From an uncultured Phycisphaerae bacterium (GTDB taxonomy: Bacteria > Planctomycetota > Phycisphaerae > UBA1845 > Fen-1342), in contig CALGJV010000033.1 of the NCBI GenBank assembly GCA_937928595.1, positions 22,327 through 86,326 on the forward strand: 64,000 nt of DNA, written 5' to 3'. The notes beneath the pieces were generated by a model. The model saw only the letters and a list, made by a program, of their open reading frames with translations, ran no database searches and was not told the origin of the DNA. Shown here piece by piece: positions 52,581 through 61,913 of the stretch; within the stretch, counting starts at the first letter, position 1, and every line of letters starts with the position of its first letter. The position numbers were made by a program, and so were the translations under genes.

Positions 52581-53294
52581 ATGGCACGCAGGGCGTTTCT
52601 CATGGCGACTGCGGGTCTCGTGGCATGGAGCGGAAGTGCGCGCGGCGGCCCCCTGCTGGTGGCGTGCCTGCCGAGTCTCCTCCTGAGCTCGTGCCACCGG
52701 CCGAACGCGCAAATCACGCCGCCGCGGCTCGAATCGTTCCGCGGCGCGGGCCAGGTGGAGGTCGTGGACGGGGGTGTCGTGTGCGTCGGTCTGGGGGCGG
52801 CGGCAGAGGATGAGAACGCCGCGACGTGGTTTCTGCTGACGCCGGGGCCGGGCGACATCGTGCTGGTCGACACTCCGTCCGGGACTTGGGTGGCAACGCC
52901 CGCCGAAGGTGCGGATCTCGCAGCGGCGGTGGGTGCGGGAGCCGCGGTGCGCTTCGTTCCGTCGCAGCCGCCGGGTGCCGCGCACACCGTGTTCGCGTCC
53001 TGGTCGGGACGCGTCGATGTGCGTCAGGCGGACGACGGGGTCTTGGATCTTCGGGCGACGGACGCCAAGACCGGCAAAGTCCTACGGGCGCGCTTCTGGA
53101 TGGTTCCCGACGCGATCAGCCCGGGGCAAGTGCAAGACCAGACCACCTCATGCAGCACGCAGTGCAACAATGGTCACTGCTCGGTCACCTGCATCGGCAA
53201 ACAAGCCGATTGCGGATGCAGGGGAGGGGACCCGTACTGCCGTTGCGGCGCGAAGCTCGGCATCGAGCTGTTGCCGCCGCCCATGCCGGCCTGA
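52581..53294 (+). CDS. Exported protein with cysteine-rich C-terminal tail
   Basis: This is a 237-residue protein. The N terminus MARRAFLMATAGLVAWSGSA is an export signal, with further hydrophobic residues to about 37. The body is beta-rich (VEVVDGGVVCVGLG, then DIVLVDTPSGTWVATP). The last 47 residues contain eight cysteines between 191 and 222 (SCSTQCNNGHC, CGCRGGDPYCRCG), spaced as in a small disulfide-bonded or metal-binding domain. AGGAGG stands before the ATG. No family is recognised. Confidence 0.65.
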   Translation: MARRAFLMATAGLVAWSGSARGGPLLVACLPSLLLSSCHRPNAQITPPRLESFRGAGQVEVVDGGVVCVGLGAAAEDENAATWFLLTPGPGDIVLVDTPSGTWVATPAEGADLAAAVGAGAAVRFVPSQPPGAAHTVFASWSGRVDVRQADDGVLDLRATDAKTGKVLRARFWMVPDAISPGQVQDQTTSCSTQCNNGHCSVTCIGKQADCGCRGGDPYCRCGAKLGIELLPPPMPA

Positions 53295-53550
53295 TGTAGC
53301 TCCGACGGGCTGGGTGCCGTGAGAGGAAAGCCGGCGCACGCCGGCCCGGCGGCCAGCGACGCCTCTCGGCAGGAATTAGATACGGCCGGCCGAGGGCGCA
53401 CAGCGGCTGCCGACCTCCGCACGGGGCCGGAGATCCCTCTCGGCGGCCTGCGCCGCTAACCGACGATGGGCGTAGCCCGGCCGGGGTTGCAGTCGCCGAC
53501 CGAGCATTGCCCGCCGGAGGGCCGCTCGCCACGGGCCGCTTGCGTGGTGC

Positions 53551-53859
53551 TCAGGCGCAGGCGACCAGGTTGGCGGCTTCGGCGAGCACGACGATCGACG
53601 CGCCCGCGGGGTCGCGGATCTCGACTTTGACGAGCCCCTTGGCCTTGAGCTGCGCGCGCAGCGAGTCGCTGCCGATGTACACGATCTGGGCCAGCACCCG
53701 CTTGTCGCCGCGGAAGAACAGTTGCTGAAGCCGCTTCTTCACCGACGTGGACGTGCGCTGGTGGTCATCGTCCCACTGCGACCACGCCGGCACGCCGCCG
53801 GGCTGGCGAACCTTGACTTTTGTTCCCGCGGACAGGGAAAGCTTCATCGCACCGAGCAT
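53551..53859 (-). CDS. Small protein of unknown function
   Basis: This is a 102-residue protein with alternating hydrophobic/charged strands: LSLSAGTKVKVRQPGGVPAW, a basic helix TSVKKRLQQLFFRGDKRV, then LAQIVYIGSDSLRAQLKAKG, VKVEIRDPAGASIVVLA. The composition suggests a small beta-barrel or OB-like fold with a basic helix, possibly RNA- or protein-binding; this is inference. GGGAG lies eight bases before the ATG at 53859; an alternative ATG lies at 53847. The gene stands alone. Confidence 0.55.
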   Translation of the reverse strand: MLGAMKLSLSAGTKVKVRQPGGVPAWSQWDDDHQRTSTSVKKRLQQLFFRGDKRVLAQIVYIGSDSLRAQLKAKGLVKVEIRDPAGASIVVLAEAANLVACA

Positions 53860-54080
53860 TCGCACAACTCCCGAAGCGCGGCCCCCGGGCCACGCACGAC
53901 CAGCCGACACTCGCGCTCTCTCATGAGGAAATGGGGCGGGCAGCCGCTACCGACCGGCTGCTCACCTGGAGCAACGCAGCGCCGTTGCTCACGGCTTGGT
54001 GAGCCGATTGGGAGGGTATGCTACAGCGTACTTCAGTGTCTTCAAGGGCGGAGTCCGGAAAATGCGGGCGATAGTCTGAT

Positions 54081-54096
54081 AAAAATGCCGATTTTT
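54081..54096. promoter_or_regulatory. AT-rich inverted repeat AAAAAT-GCCG-ATTTTT
   Basis: A 6-base inverted repeat with a 4-base centre, 40 bases upstream of the strong promoter at 54136. It could be an upstream binding site; the region from 53860 to 54135 has no gene. Confidence 0.3.
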
Positions 54097-54135
54097 GCGG
54101 AAAAGGAACGAATCGTGGGCTGCTTTGCATTCGCA

Positions 54136-54164
54136 TTGACATTTTGGGCGCGTTCGAGTACAAC
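54136..54164 (+). promoter_or_regulatory. Strong sigma-70-type promoter of the PEP-CTERM protein
   Basis: TTGACA (54136-54141), the full consensus, is followed after exactly 17 bases by TACAAC (54159-54164). The surrounding sequence is AT-rich for this genome. The message would have a leader of about 160 bases, containing a CGCCCC/GGGGCG hairpin at 54262-54278. Confidence 0.65.
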
Positions 54165-54333
54165 CGGAGAGTGAAGCGGTTTATTCTGAGAATACGGGGT
54201 ACATTTCGTTGTGTGGAGGTCGGAGAGACGCACGACTCATCTCGAATGCCGTTCGATTTTACGCCCCGCCGGGGGGCGCAGCACGGTAACGGTCGTGATC
54301 TCGTCTCTCGGAAGAGTAAAGGAGGTTCGTCAG

Positions 54334-55068
54334 ATGAAGAGCATGGCACTGTTCGTGGCCCTGATGTGCGTAGCGGCGGCGTCCGCGACCGTGCTGTACG
54401 AGACGCAGTTCACGGGCGGGGCGGGTCCGGAGTGGACGTTCTCGTCGTTCAGTGGGGGCACAACGCCCGTGGTCGATGAGTACAACGGCAGCGATCAGGT
54501 AAAGTTCTACGTCGGCACCGACAACACCGGTCGCAAGGAGTCGCGGGCGGTCGTGACGTTCCCGACGCCGATCGTGATTGCGGACTGGACGGAGATCACG
54601 ATTCAGTACGACCTGACGCTGCCGGTCGGCGGGGACGTGGGTGGCGGGACGCTGAAGCGGCACAACATTTACTACGACTTCGACAACACGCCGAACCGCT
54701 ACGTTGACCAGACGATCAACGACGGCGGCGCCACCAAGATGATCGCGTTCCCGGGCCGCGGCGAGATCAACATCGGCGCGACGCAGCCGGTCGAGACGAT
54801 CGTGACGATGAAGTGGGTGTTCGACATCGTGGCGGGCACGGTGAACACGTACTTCGGCTCGACGCAGATTGACACGAATCTGGGCGGCACCCTCGCCAGC
54901 CTGACCGGCGGGCCGAACTTCACGAACTTCAGCTTTGCGCTGGTGAAGGACTGGTGGTCGTCGCCGGCCGGTTACACGTGCTACCTCGACAACTTCAAAG
55001 TGACGGGCATTCCGGAGCCGGCCAGCCTCGTGCTGCTGGCGCTGGGCGCGATGCTGCGGCGCCGCTAG
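54334..55068 (+). CDS. PEP-CTERM-type surface protein
   Basis: This 244-residue protein has an N-terminal signal peptide MKSMALFVALMCVAAASATV. The body is a beta-sandwich of lectin/glucanase-like type (FTGGAGPEWTFSSFSGGTTP, then KFYVGTDNTGRKESRAVVTF). The C terminus IPEPASLVLLALGAMLRRR is a PEP-CTERM sorting signal: the PEP triad, a short hydrophobic helix and a basic end. Such proteins are anchored or released by an exosortase after export. Strong AAAGGAGGT precedes the ATG at 54334. A strong promoter lies upstream, so it may be abundant. Confidence 0.88.
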   Translation: MKSMALFVALMCVAAASATVLYETQFTGGAGPEWTFSSFSGGTTPVVDEYNGSDQVKFYVGTDNTGRKESRAVVTFPTPIVIADWTEITIQYDLTLPVGGDVGGGTLKRHNIYYDFDNTPNRYVDQTINDGGATKMIAFPGRGEINIGATQPVETIVTMKWVFDIVAGTVNTYFGSTQIDTNLGGTLASLTGGPNFTNFSFALVKDWWSSPAGYTCYLDNFKVTGIPEPASLVLLALGAMLRRR

Positions 55069-55210
55069 TCGGTTCGCCGGTCGCCGGGCCGGTCGCGACG
55101 GCTTCGCCCTCTCGTATCTGGCGTGCCGCGGGCGGACTGCTGAAAGCGGTCCGCCCGCGGCCGCGCGCGGCTGACTTTCGCCCGCGCGGCCGGCAGGCGA
55201 GAATGCCGCC

Positions 55211-58200
55211 GTGCCGTCTGTCCCTCACCGCCGTCGCCGCATCGTGTGGGTCGGGCTGGCCGTCGTTCTGCTCCTGGCGGCCGGGTATACCCACCTGACC
55301 GACCCTGCGCGCCTGCGGGCGCGGGCGTTGGCACTTCTGCGGGAGTTGCCGCTCGAGGGCGCCGACGTCGCGCATGTCACCTACTCGCCCTGGGGCGGGC
55401 TACAGCTCACTGGCCTGGAAATCCGGCCGCGCTCCCCCGCGCCGTGGTACGCGACCGTCGGCGACGCCCCCCCGCTGCTGCACGTGACGCAGGCCCGCGT
55501 GGCGTGCAGCCCGGCGAGCCTGCTCTTCGGCCGGCTCCGACCGACCGCCATCGAGCTCGACGGTGCCGCGGTGACGTTCGTGCTGGACCCGCTGCGCCCG
55601 GAGTCGGACTGGCCGGTTCACGCCACAGAGCTCGACCGCGCGCAGTGGCGTGCCCTGGCCGAGGCGCTGCACGCGGCGTGGCCGGTGCTCCGCGTCGGGC
55701 GGCTGGACGTGCAGATCATGTTGCCGGATCGCGGCCGGCCGCACCTGTTCGAGCGCCTCGTGTTGCAGGCGACGGGCGGCGGGGACGCGGCCCAGTACAC
55801 GTTGCGGGTGGAACGGCTGCCGGCCGGTCCGCAGCCGGTCGCGCGCGTGCGCTGGCGCCGGTTCTCGGCGGAGCTCGAGCTGGCGGTGGACTGGCTGGAC
55901 CTGGCCAGCTCCGAGCGGCTGCTGCCGGGTCGGTTGCGGACATTCCTGGGGGAGACCGGTCTCGAGGGGCAGGTCCGCGTGGAGCGGCTGCTGCTGCGGG
56001 TGGAGCTGCCCACGGCGGAAGCGCCCACCGTCAAACCGGACTTGAGCCTGGCGGCGGCTGAGCTTCAACTGCGGAACCTGCGGTCCGCCATTCCGCTCGA
56101 GGCCGTCCGGGCCGGGGAGGTTCGTTCTCCCCGCGACGCGTTCCTGCAATTCGCTGACGGCGCGGCCGTGCTGACCTACCAGGCCGACGAACCGACCGCA
56201 CCGGGGCGGCTGCGGCTGCGCGCGGAGGGGCGCGTCAACGGCGGCGCGGCGGCGCTCTCGCTGACGACCACGGCCGGCGTCCTGCCGCGGGTGCTGCGGC
56301 GAATCGCGGCGCCGCCGGGCGCGGCGCACGCACCGCTTCTTTCGCTGGCGGAGGTCGTGCATGCGGAAGGCACGCTCGACGAACTGGACTTGCCGACGCG
56401 CCGCACGGCCCCCCGTTTCCTGCAATCCCCGTATTTGCCGCACCCGCTCGTGGCGGCGCTCGAGGATTACGACGCCCGCGGCCGCGTGCGCGTGGTCGCC
56501 CGCGTGCTGCCCCCGACGGAGAGCCTGGAGGCGGGGAGCCCGCACCGCGTGGATCTCGCGGTGGAGGGACTCGGCGCGACGTGCCGCTACTGGCAGTTTC
56601 CCTACGAGTTCAACGACGTGTACGGGCGGGTCCACCTGCGGGCCGGGCAGCTGCACCTGGAGAACCTGCGCGCGCGCCACGAAGCGGCGTCGGTGTCGGC
56701 CAACGGGCTGATCAACAGCACAAACTCGTGGGCCGGGTTCGAGCTGACGGTCGCCGGGCGGAACGTCGCGCTCGACGCGGACTTGTACGAGGCGCTGCCG
56801 CCGCAGTACCAGGAGGCGTGGCAGCGGGCGGCTCCGCTCGGGGCGTGCGACGTGCTGACGCGGCTGCACCGCGCGGACGGCACGCCGGAGAGCGGCCCGA
56901 CGGTCGCGAGCGTCCAGGTGGACGCGCGTCTGCTGCGCGGGAGCCTGGCCCTCGGCGACGGCCGTCGGCTGACGAACGCCAGCGGACCGATCGCGGTGCG
57001 CGATGGCACGATTCAGTTGTTAGATCTGCACGGCACGGCGGACGGGGCGGAGCTCGAACTGAGCGGCTTCCTCAGTGCGGGGGGGCCGGTCCGCACGAAC
57101 CTGCGCGTGGCCGCGGCCGACGCCCCCGTGAGCTACGAGACATCCCTGGGCGGCGGCGACGAGGAAACGCACGAAGCGATCCGGTTCCAGGGTCGGGCCG
57201 ACGTGTGGGGCCGCGTCTGGGGCACGGACGACCGGCACGAGAGCCACTACGCCGTGCGGCTCAAGAGCGGCACGCTGATCGGGTATGACCCGGCGCGGCC
57301 GTGGGATGTGTCCGGCGGGTGGGTCGTGGTGCAGGGCGACCGGCAGAACGTCACGGACTTCACGGCGACCCAAAACGCGGCGCGTCTCAGCGGGGCGGGC
57401 ACGCTGCCGATCCAGGGACGCCCGGACACTCCCGCCGAACTGGATCTGCGGGGCGCGGCACCGGTGCTGGGCGACCTGCTGGACCAGTTTGTACCGCGTG
57501 CCTGGCGCGACGCCGCGGCCCAGCTCGGGCCGGACGGGCCCGGTCTGGTCGAACTTCGTTGGCGGGGGGCGGCGCCGCCCGCCGGGCCGCGAGCGGAACT
57601 CACGGTCCGCGCCGCGACGCTCGTGCCGCGCCCGGCGCCGCTGAGGCTGTCCGACACGGTGCTCGAGCTCGATCTGGCGGCCGACCGGTTCGAGCTGCGC
57701 TCGGCCACGGCGCGCTGGGGTGAGTCCGGTCGAATTGTCGCGCGTGGCGCGGGGACCTGGCAGGACGGCCGGCTCGAGGCGCGGGGCACGCTCGACGCCC
57801 GCCAGCTGCGCTTCGGGCCGGAGCTGACCGCGGCCGCGCCGCCGCCCGTGCGGCGCCTGCTGGAGCGGCTGGCGGCGTCCGGCGAGTTCGACCTGACACT
57901 GGAGGAGATTCGCGCGTCCGGGCCGCCCGAAGCGCGCGTCGTCGAGCTGGCGGGGCGGCTGCCGCTGCGGGCGGCCGCCCTGACAGCCGGCTTCGAGCTC
58001 CACGAGCTGACCGGCGTGCTGACGGGGACGTGCACGCTGGGGCCGGCGGACACGGTACGGCTGGCCGCGGAGGTGAACCTGCGCTCGGGCCGACTTGGGC
58101 GCTGGCCGATCACGGACTGGCAGGCGCGGCTGAGTGCGGAGCCGGGCGATCGGTGGGTGCGGCTGGAGGACGTGCGCGGGCGGCTGTGCGGGGGGCCGGT

Positions 58201-58804
58201 GCTGGGCGCGGTGCGGCTGGACCCGGCCACAGGCGAGTACGAGCTGTCGCTGGTGCTGGAGGACGTGGCGCTGGCCGAGCTGCTGCCGGGCGAGGGCGAG
58301 GGGGACCGTCCGCGCGGACGGCTGGAGGGGCGCGTGAACCTGAGCGGCCGCGCAGGGGACGACGGCAGCCGGCGCGGCAACGGGGACCTGCGGCTCCGCG
58401 GCGCGTCGTTTCTTCAGGCGCCGGTGCTGCGGAGCGTGGTGCGGGCGGGGCGCCCGCCGGACGAGCGGATCGACGAGGCGATCGATCAGCTCGCGGCGCG
58501 GTTCCTGTGGGAAGGCGACGTCCTGCGGTTTCTGCGGCTCGACCTGCAAAGCGCGGAGCTGCGGGTGGTCGGCGAAGGGACGTGGAACCTGACGGACGAC
58601 ACACTGGCGCTGCGGCTGGTGGGCGCGCAGCGTCCGGGCGCGCGGCATCTGCCGGGACTGAGCGAGCTGCTGGAGTCGGCGCGGCAGGAGCTGGTGCAGT
58701 ACCAGGTGGAGGGTCCGCGGGCGGCGCCGCGTGTGACGGTGCGGCCGCTGTACAAGATCGACGATGCGCTGCGGGAGCTGGTGCGCGGCGGGGGCGGGCG
58801 CTAG
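55211..58804 (+). CDS. Large AsmA/TamB-like envelope protein
   Basis: This 1197-residue protein has one N-terminal membrane segment (IVWVGLAVVLLLAAGYTHL). After it is a very long run of short beta strands, with repeated pattern such as LQLRNLRSAIPLEAV, LRLRAEGRVNGGAAALSLTT and LELDLAADRFELRSATARWG. The C-terminal region LRFLRLDLQSAELRVVGEGT, DDTLALRLV resembles the AsmA-like domain at the end of YhdP/TamB/AsmA proteins, which bridge inner and outer membranes to move phospholipids. The GTG at 55211 is chosen because the frame and signal helix begin there. It is convergent with the next gene; both stops share the bases CTAG. Confidence 0.7.
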   Translation: MPSVPHRRRRIVWVGLAVVLLLAAGYTHLTDPARLRARALALLRELPLEGADVAHVTYSPWGGLQLTGLEIRPRSPAPWYATVGDAPPLLHVTQARVACSPASLLFGRLRPTAIELDGAAVTFVLDPLRPESDWPVHATELDRAQWRALAEALHAAWPVLRVGRLDVQIMLPDRGRPHLFERLVLQATGGGDAAQYTLRVERLPAGPQPVARVRWRRFSAELELAVDWLDLASSERLLPGRLRTFLGETGLEGQVRVERLLLRVELPTAEAPTVKPDLSLAAAELQLRNLRSAIPLEAVRAGEVRSPRDAFLQFADGAAVLTYQADEPTAPGRLRLRAEGRVNGGAAALSLTTTAGVLPRVLRRIAAPPGAAHAPLLSLAEVVHAEGTLDELDLPTRRTAPRFLQSPYLPHPLVAALEDYDARGRVRVVARVLPPTESLEAGSPHRVDLAVEGLGATCRYWQFPYEFNDVYGRVHLRAGQLHLENLRARHEAASVSANGLINSTNSWAGFELTVAGRNVALDADLYEALPPQYQEAWQRAAPLGACDVLTRLHRADGTPESGPTVASVQVDARLLRGSLALGDGRRLTNASGPIAVRDGTIQLLDLHGTADGAELELSGFLSAGGPVRTNLRVAAADAPVSYETSLGGGDEETHEAIRFQGRADVWGRVWGTDDRHESHYAVRLKSGTLIGYDPARPWDVSGGWVVVQGDRQNVTDFTATQNAARLSGAGTLPIQGRPDTPAELDLRGAAPVLGDLLDQFVPRAWRDAAAQLGPDGPGLVELRWRGAAPPAGPRAELTVRAATLVPRPAPLRLSDTVLELDLAADRFELRSATARWGESGRIVARGAGTWQDGRLEARGTLDARQLRFGPELTAAAPPPVRRLLERLAASGEFDLTLEEIRASGPPEARVVELAGRLPLRAAALTAGFELHELTGVLTGTCTLGPADTVRLAAEVNLRSGRLGRWPITDWQARLSAEPGDRWVRLEDVRGRLCGGPVLGAVRLDPATGEYELSLVLEDVALAELLPGEGEGDRPRGRLEGRVNLSGRAGDDGSRRGNGDLRLRGASFLQAPVLRSVVRAGRPPDERIDEAIDQLAARFLWEGDVLRFLRLDLQSAELRVVGEGTWNLTDDTLALRLVGAQRPGARHLPGLSELLESARQELVQYQVEGPRAAPRVTVRPLYKIDDALRELVRGGGGR

Positions 58805-61779
58805 GCCGGCGGCTTGAGCACCGCGGCCTGCGACGTGGGTCCGCTCAGGCGGGCTTCGAGCGGCGTGCGCAGGCGCACGTGCCGCACGTGGGGGCTCTCG
58901 TACGCAGCCGGCTGGGCGTCCAGCCAGCCCCAGTCGACGAAGCCCTGCTCGGAATGGGGGTTCACGGCCAGATAGGCGATCCCGAACGACGTCAGGTTCT
59001 GGAAGAAGTGGCTGCCCTGCGACGGGGGGATCACGAAATCCTCGGGGGTCGTCTCCACGATCACGCGCGCGGCGCAGATCTGGCTCCAGTTCACCGGGAT
59101 ACCGAGCGTGCTGTGCGAGCTGCCCCAGCGGCCGGGGCCGATCAGCACGCATGGCCGGTTCTCGGACATGAGCCGCTGGTTGAGCGCCCCGATTTCGCGG
59201 GCCATCGCGGGCGTCCGCACCGGGTCGAAATGCTCCGGGCGCACGTAGATGACGTCGTGCAGGCCGCCGATCACGCCGTGACCGAGCGCGTGCGGGCTGT
59301 AGCACAGCAGGGCGGACCGCTCGAACTCGCCGACCTCCACGCCCTCGCCGTCGCGTCCTTCAGCGCAGGGGCGGATCTGGAGCACGGCGAATTCGCGGGG
59401 GCTGGCCTCCAGGTTCACGGCGAACTCGAGCTCGACCGGGCTGTTGAGCCCGCTGCGGCCGATCTCCAGCAGACGCGTCAGCAGCGGCGCGAGCGGGAAG
59501 ACCTGCGACTTGAGCACGTGCGCGAACGTGACCGCGCGGACGCCCGGTCGCGTGACGCCGTCGTAGAACGCCCGGTCGGCCGCCGACCAGACCGAGCCCA
59601 ACAAGTGCAGCGTGCCGTGCCGCTCGGCCTCGTCGAGATCCAGCCGCACCACGCAGCCGTCGTCGTCGACCGGGTCCGACTCCGCCGCCAGGTCCACCGC
59701 GTAGAACGTGCGCTGCGACTGGTTGAGGAACTCCTCGACGTCGGCCATCTGCGGGAGGGCCTGCGGGTGGGCCGGACAGATCCGCAGTGCGTGGCCGCCG
59801 TCCACGACCGTCTTGCCGAGCCCGAGCGCCAGCGACGCCACGCCGTCCTCCGGCCGCATCGGCTCGAAGGGGTAGTAGTTGTACGAGCGGGCCACGCCGG
59901 AGAAGTTCGGGTAGAAGTAGCGGTCGTGCCGCGCGCCGACGACCGGCTGGAGCACGACGGCCATCTTCTCCTCCTCGATGCGGTTGGGGGTGGCCTCGAG
60001 GTAGCGGCGGGCGGCGGTCGCGAACGTCGAGGCGTAGACGCGGCGGATGGCGTCGAGAAGCTGGGCCAGGCGCGTGCGGGGGTCCGGGGCGTTGTTCGGC
60101 AGCATGTACGTGGCGTACACGCCGGCGAACGGGTGATGTTGCGAGTCCTCGAGCAGGCTGGACGAGCGGACGGCCAGCGGGTCGCGGACGGTATCGAGCA
60201 GGGCCCGGAGATCGGCGACGACGTCGTCCGGGAAGCGGCCGGCGGCGAACGCGGCCCGCAGCTCCGCGTCGTCCAGGGTGCAGAGCGTGCTGAGGCGGAG
60301 GCGATTGGCGTCGAGGAACTCGTCGAACACGTCCGTGCCGATGACGACCGAGCGCGGCACGTGGACGCGCACGCCGGGGAACTGGGCCTCGAAGTTCGCC
60401 GCGGCGAGCAGCGCGTCGACGAACGCCAGGCCGCGGGCCTTGCCGCCCAACGCGCCGCCGCCGATGCGCGCGAAGGCGCAGCCGGCGTCGAACCGCTCAC
60501 GGCTGAAGTCCTCGACGATGCCGCGGCGGCTCTGGCGAAGCGTGTCCTGGAGACCGCGGATCAGGTAGCGGCGGAGTGTTTCGAGGTCGCCGAACTCGGA
60601 GACGCGCCGCGGGCGCATGCGGCGGGCCAGGGCGAACTCGGTGCGGGCCCGGAACCAGTTGCTGAAGTGGTTGCGGCGGGCGTGGTACTCGATCGACTCG
60701 GCCGGCACGTCCCGCAGGACCCGCAGCATGCTCCGCAGGTCGCCGGCCCGGGCCACCTCAGTGCCGTCGGGCCGGCGGAAGACGAAGTCGCCGAAGCCGA
60801 AGTTGTCGCGCATGAAGTTGCTGACGTCACGCAGCAGCGTGGGCGAGCGCTTGTGCAGGAAGCGGGCCCCGATCTGCTCGGCCAGCTCGGCGTTGCCGGC
60901 GTCCGACGACTGGAGCAGGGCGGGCACGTCGGGCAGCTCGACCTTGACGGCCGTGATGAAGTCCAGCCCTGCCCGCGGGTCGATCCGGCCCCCGCGCTCG
61001 AACGCCACGTCCGTGATCACGCCGAAGATGTGGCGCCGGTAGCGGCGGTACAGGTCCATGCCCTGCTCGTACGTCTCGGCCACGAGCACCTTGGGGCGGG
61101 CCCGCATCCGCAGCAGCTTCTGCATGTGGTTGAGGCCGTCGGCCATCACGGCGCGGGTCTGCTGGACGAGCTGGCTGTAGATGATCGGCAGCAGGGAGGA
61201 CCGGAAGCGGACGGAGTCCTCGATGAGGATGATCACGCCGACGTCGCCGACGCGCGTGTCGTGGTCGGCGTTGCGGCGGTCCTCGAGGACCTTCATGATG
61301 GCCAGGAAGATCTTCGTGTCGCCGTGCCAGACGTAGATCCCGTCGACTTCGAGCTGGTGGCGGGCGTGCTCGAGGCGGGCCAGCTCCCACTCGTTGGCGA
61401 CCAGCAGCACCACGGGCAGGTCGGGATTGAGCTGACGGACCGTCCGGCTGAAGCGGGTCACGTCCATGTCGCCCAGACGCAGCATGGTGATCACGAGGTC
61501 GAACGCTCCCGACCGGATGGTGCCCAGCGCCTCCTCGCCGGTGGAGACGCGCGTGATGTTCGGGGACTGGGTAAGGCCCAGGTCCATGAACTCGCTGTAG
61601 ATCATCTCCGTCAGTAGCCCGTCCTCTTCGAGAATGAACGAGTCGTACGGGCTGGAGACGAGCAGAACCTCCTGGATGCGATGCGGCATCAGGTTGGGGA
61701 AGCGGCCCAGCCGCCAGTCGTGCCCGCCGGAAGCCGGATCGCGGGGCAGGGGCATCGGGTTCGGTGCGGGTGCGGACAT
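58801..61779 (-). CDS. Two receiver-like domains fused to a PEP-synthase-type ATP-binding domain
   Basis: This is a 992-residue cytoplasmic protein. Residues 35-165 form a receiver-like domain without acidic pocket: VLLVSSPYDS replaces the usual DD, and M99 stands at the phospho-acceptor place in DLVITMLRLGDMD. Residues 178-320 form a second receiver with E187/D188, D257 (GVITDVAF) and K310. From about 430 comes the PEP synthase/pyruvate-phosphate dikinase N-terminal nucleotide-binding fold: GGALGGKARGLAFVDALL, VPRSVVIGTDVF, PLAVRSSSLLEDSQHHPFAG. The phospho-histidine swivel and the PEP-binding barrel are missing. The end has LIGPGRWGSSHSTLGIPVNW, a tail seen in similar fusions. The role is unknown, perhaps signalling. 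Confidence 0.8.
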   Translation of the reverse strand: MSAPAPNPMPLPRDPASGGHDWRLGRFPNLMPHRIQEVLLVSSPYDSFILEEDGLLTEMIYSEFMDLGLTQSPNITRVSTGEEALGTIRSGAFDLVITMLRLGDMDVTRFSRTVRQLNPDLPVVLLVANEWELARLEHARHQLEVDGIYVWHGDTKIFLAIMKVLEDRRNADHDTRVGDVGVIILIEDSVRFRSSLLPIIYSQLVQQTRAVMADGLNHMQKLLRMRARPKVLVAETYEQGMDLYRRYRRHIFGVITDVAFERGGRIDPRAGLDFITAVKVELPDVPALLQSSDAGNAELAEQIGARFLHKRSPTLLRDVSNFMRDNFGFGDFVFRRPDGTEVARAGDLRSMLRVLRDVPAESIEYHARRNHFSNWFRARTEFALARRMRPRRVSEFGDLETLRRYLIRGLQDTLRQSRRGIVEDFSRERFDAGCAFARIGGGALGGKARGLAFVDALLAAANFEAQFPGVRVHVPRSVVIGTDVFDEFLDANRLRLSTLCTLDDAELRAAFAAGRFPDDVVADLRALLDTVRDPLAVRSSSLLEDSQHHPFAGVYATYMLPNNAPDPRTRLAQLLDAIRRVYASTFATAARRYLEATPNRIEEEKMAVVLQPVVGARHDRYFYPNFSGVARSYNYYPFEPMRPEDGVASLALGLGKTVVDGGHALRICPAHPQALPQMADVEEFLNQSQRTFYAVDLAAESDPVDDDGCVVRLDLDEAERHGTLHLLGSVWSAADRAFYDGVTRPGVRAVTFAHVLKSQVFPLAPLLTRLLEIGRSGLNSPVELEFAVNLEASPREFAVLQIRPCAEGRDGEGVEVGEFERSALLCYSPHALGHGVIGGLHDVIYVRPEHFDPVRTPAMAREIGALNQRLMSENRPCVLIGPGRWGSSHSTLGIPVNWSQICAARVIVETTPEDFVIPPSQGSHFFQNLTSFGIAYLAVNPHSEQGFVDWGWLDAQPAAYESPHVRHVRLRTPLEARLSGPTSQAAVLKPPA

Positions 61780-61807
61780 GCAGCGGCCCTCGCAGGGTCA
61801 GGGGGCC

Positions 61808-61813
61808 ATGATA
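61808..61813 (-). promoter_or_regulatory. -10 element TATCAT for the receiver/PEP-synthase-like gene
   Basis: TATCAT on the minus strand lies 28 bases before the ATG. It is identical to the hexamer upstream of murJ. No -35 was identified. Confidence 0.35.
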
Positions 61814-61879
61814 CCCGCCCGCCAGCGGCGGGAAGACCGGCGGTTTCAGTTATGGGATCCCGGGGGGATGACTACCGGG

Positions 61880-61908
61880 TTGACAGCGTTTCGTGGAACC
61901 GATACAAG
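61880..61908 (+). promoter_or_regulatory. Promoter of the large secreted protein
   Basis: TTGACA (61880-61885) and TACAAG (61903-61908) are exactly 17 bases apart. It strongly resembles the promoter at 54136. The leader to the ATG at 62316 would be about 400 bases. Confidence 0.6.
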
Positions 61909-61913
61909 CGCGA

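Noticed and set aside
58030..61617. 1195-codon open frame spanning two gene ends
   Set aside because: It begins inside the AsmA-like gene in another frame and continues antisense to the receiver/PEP-synthase-like gene.
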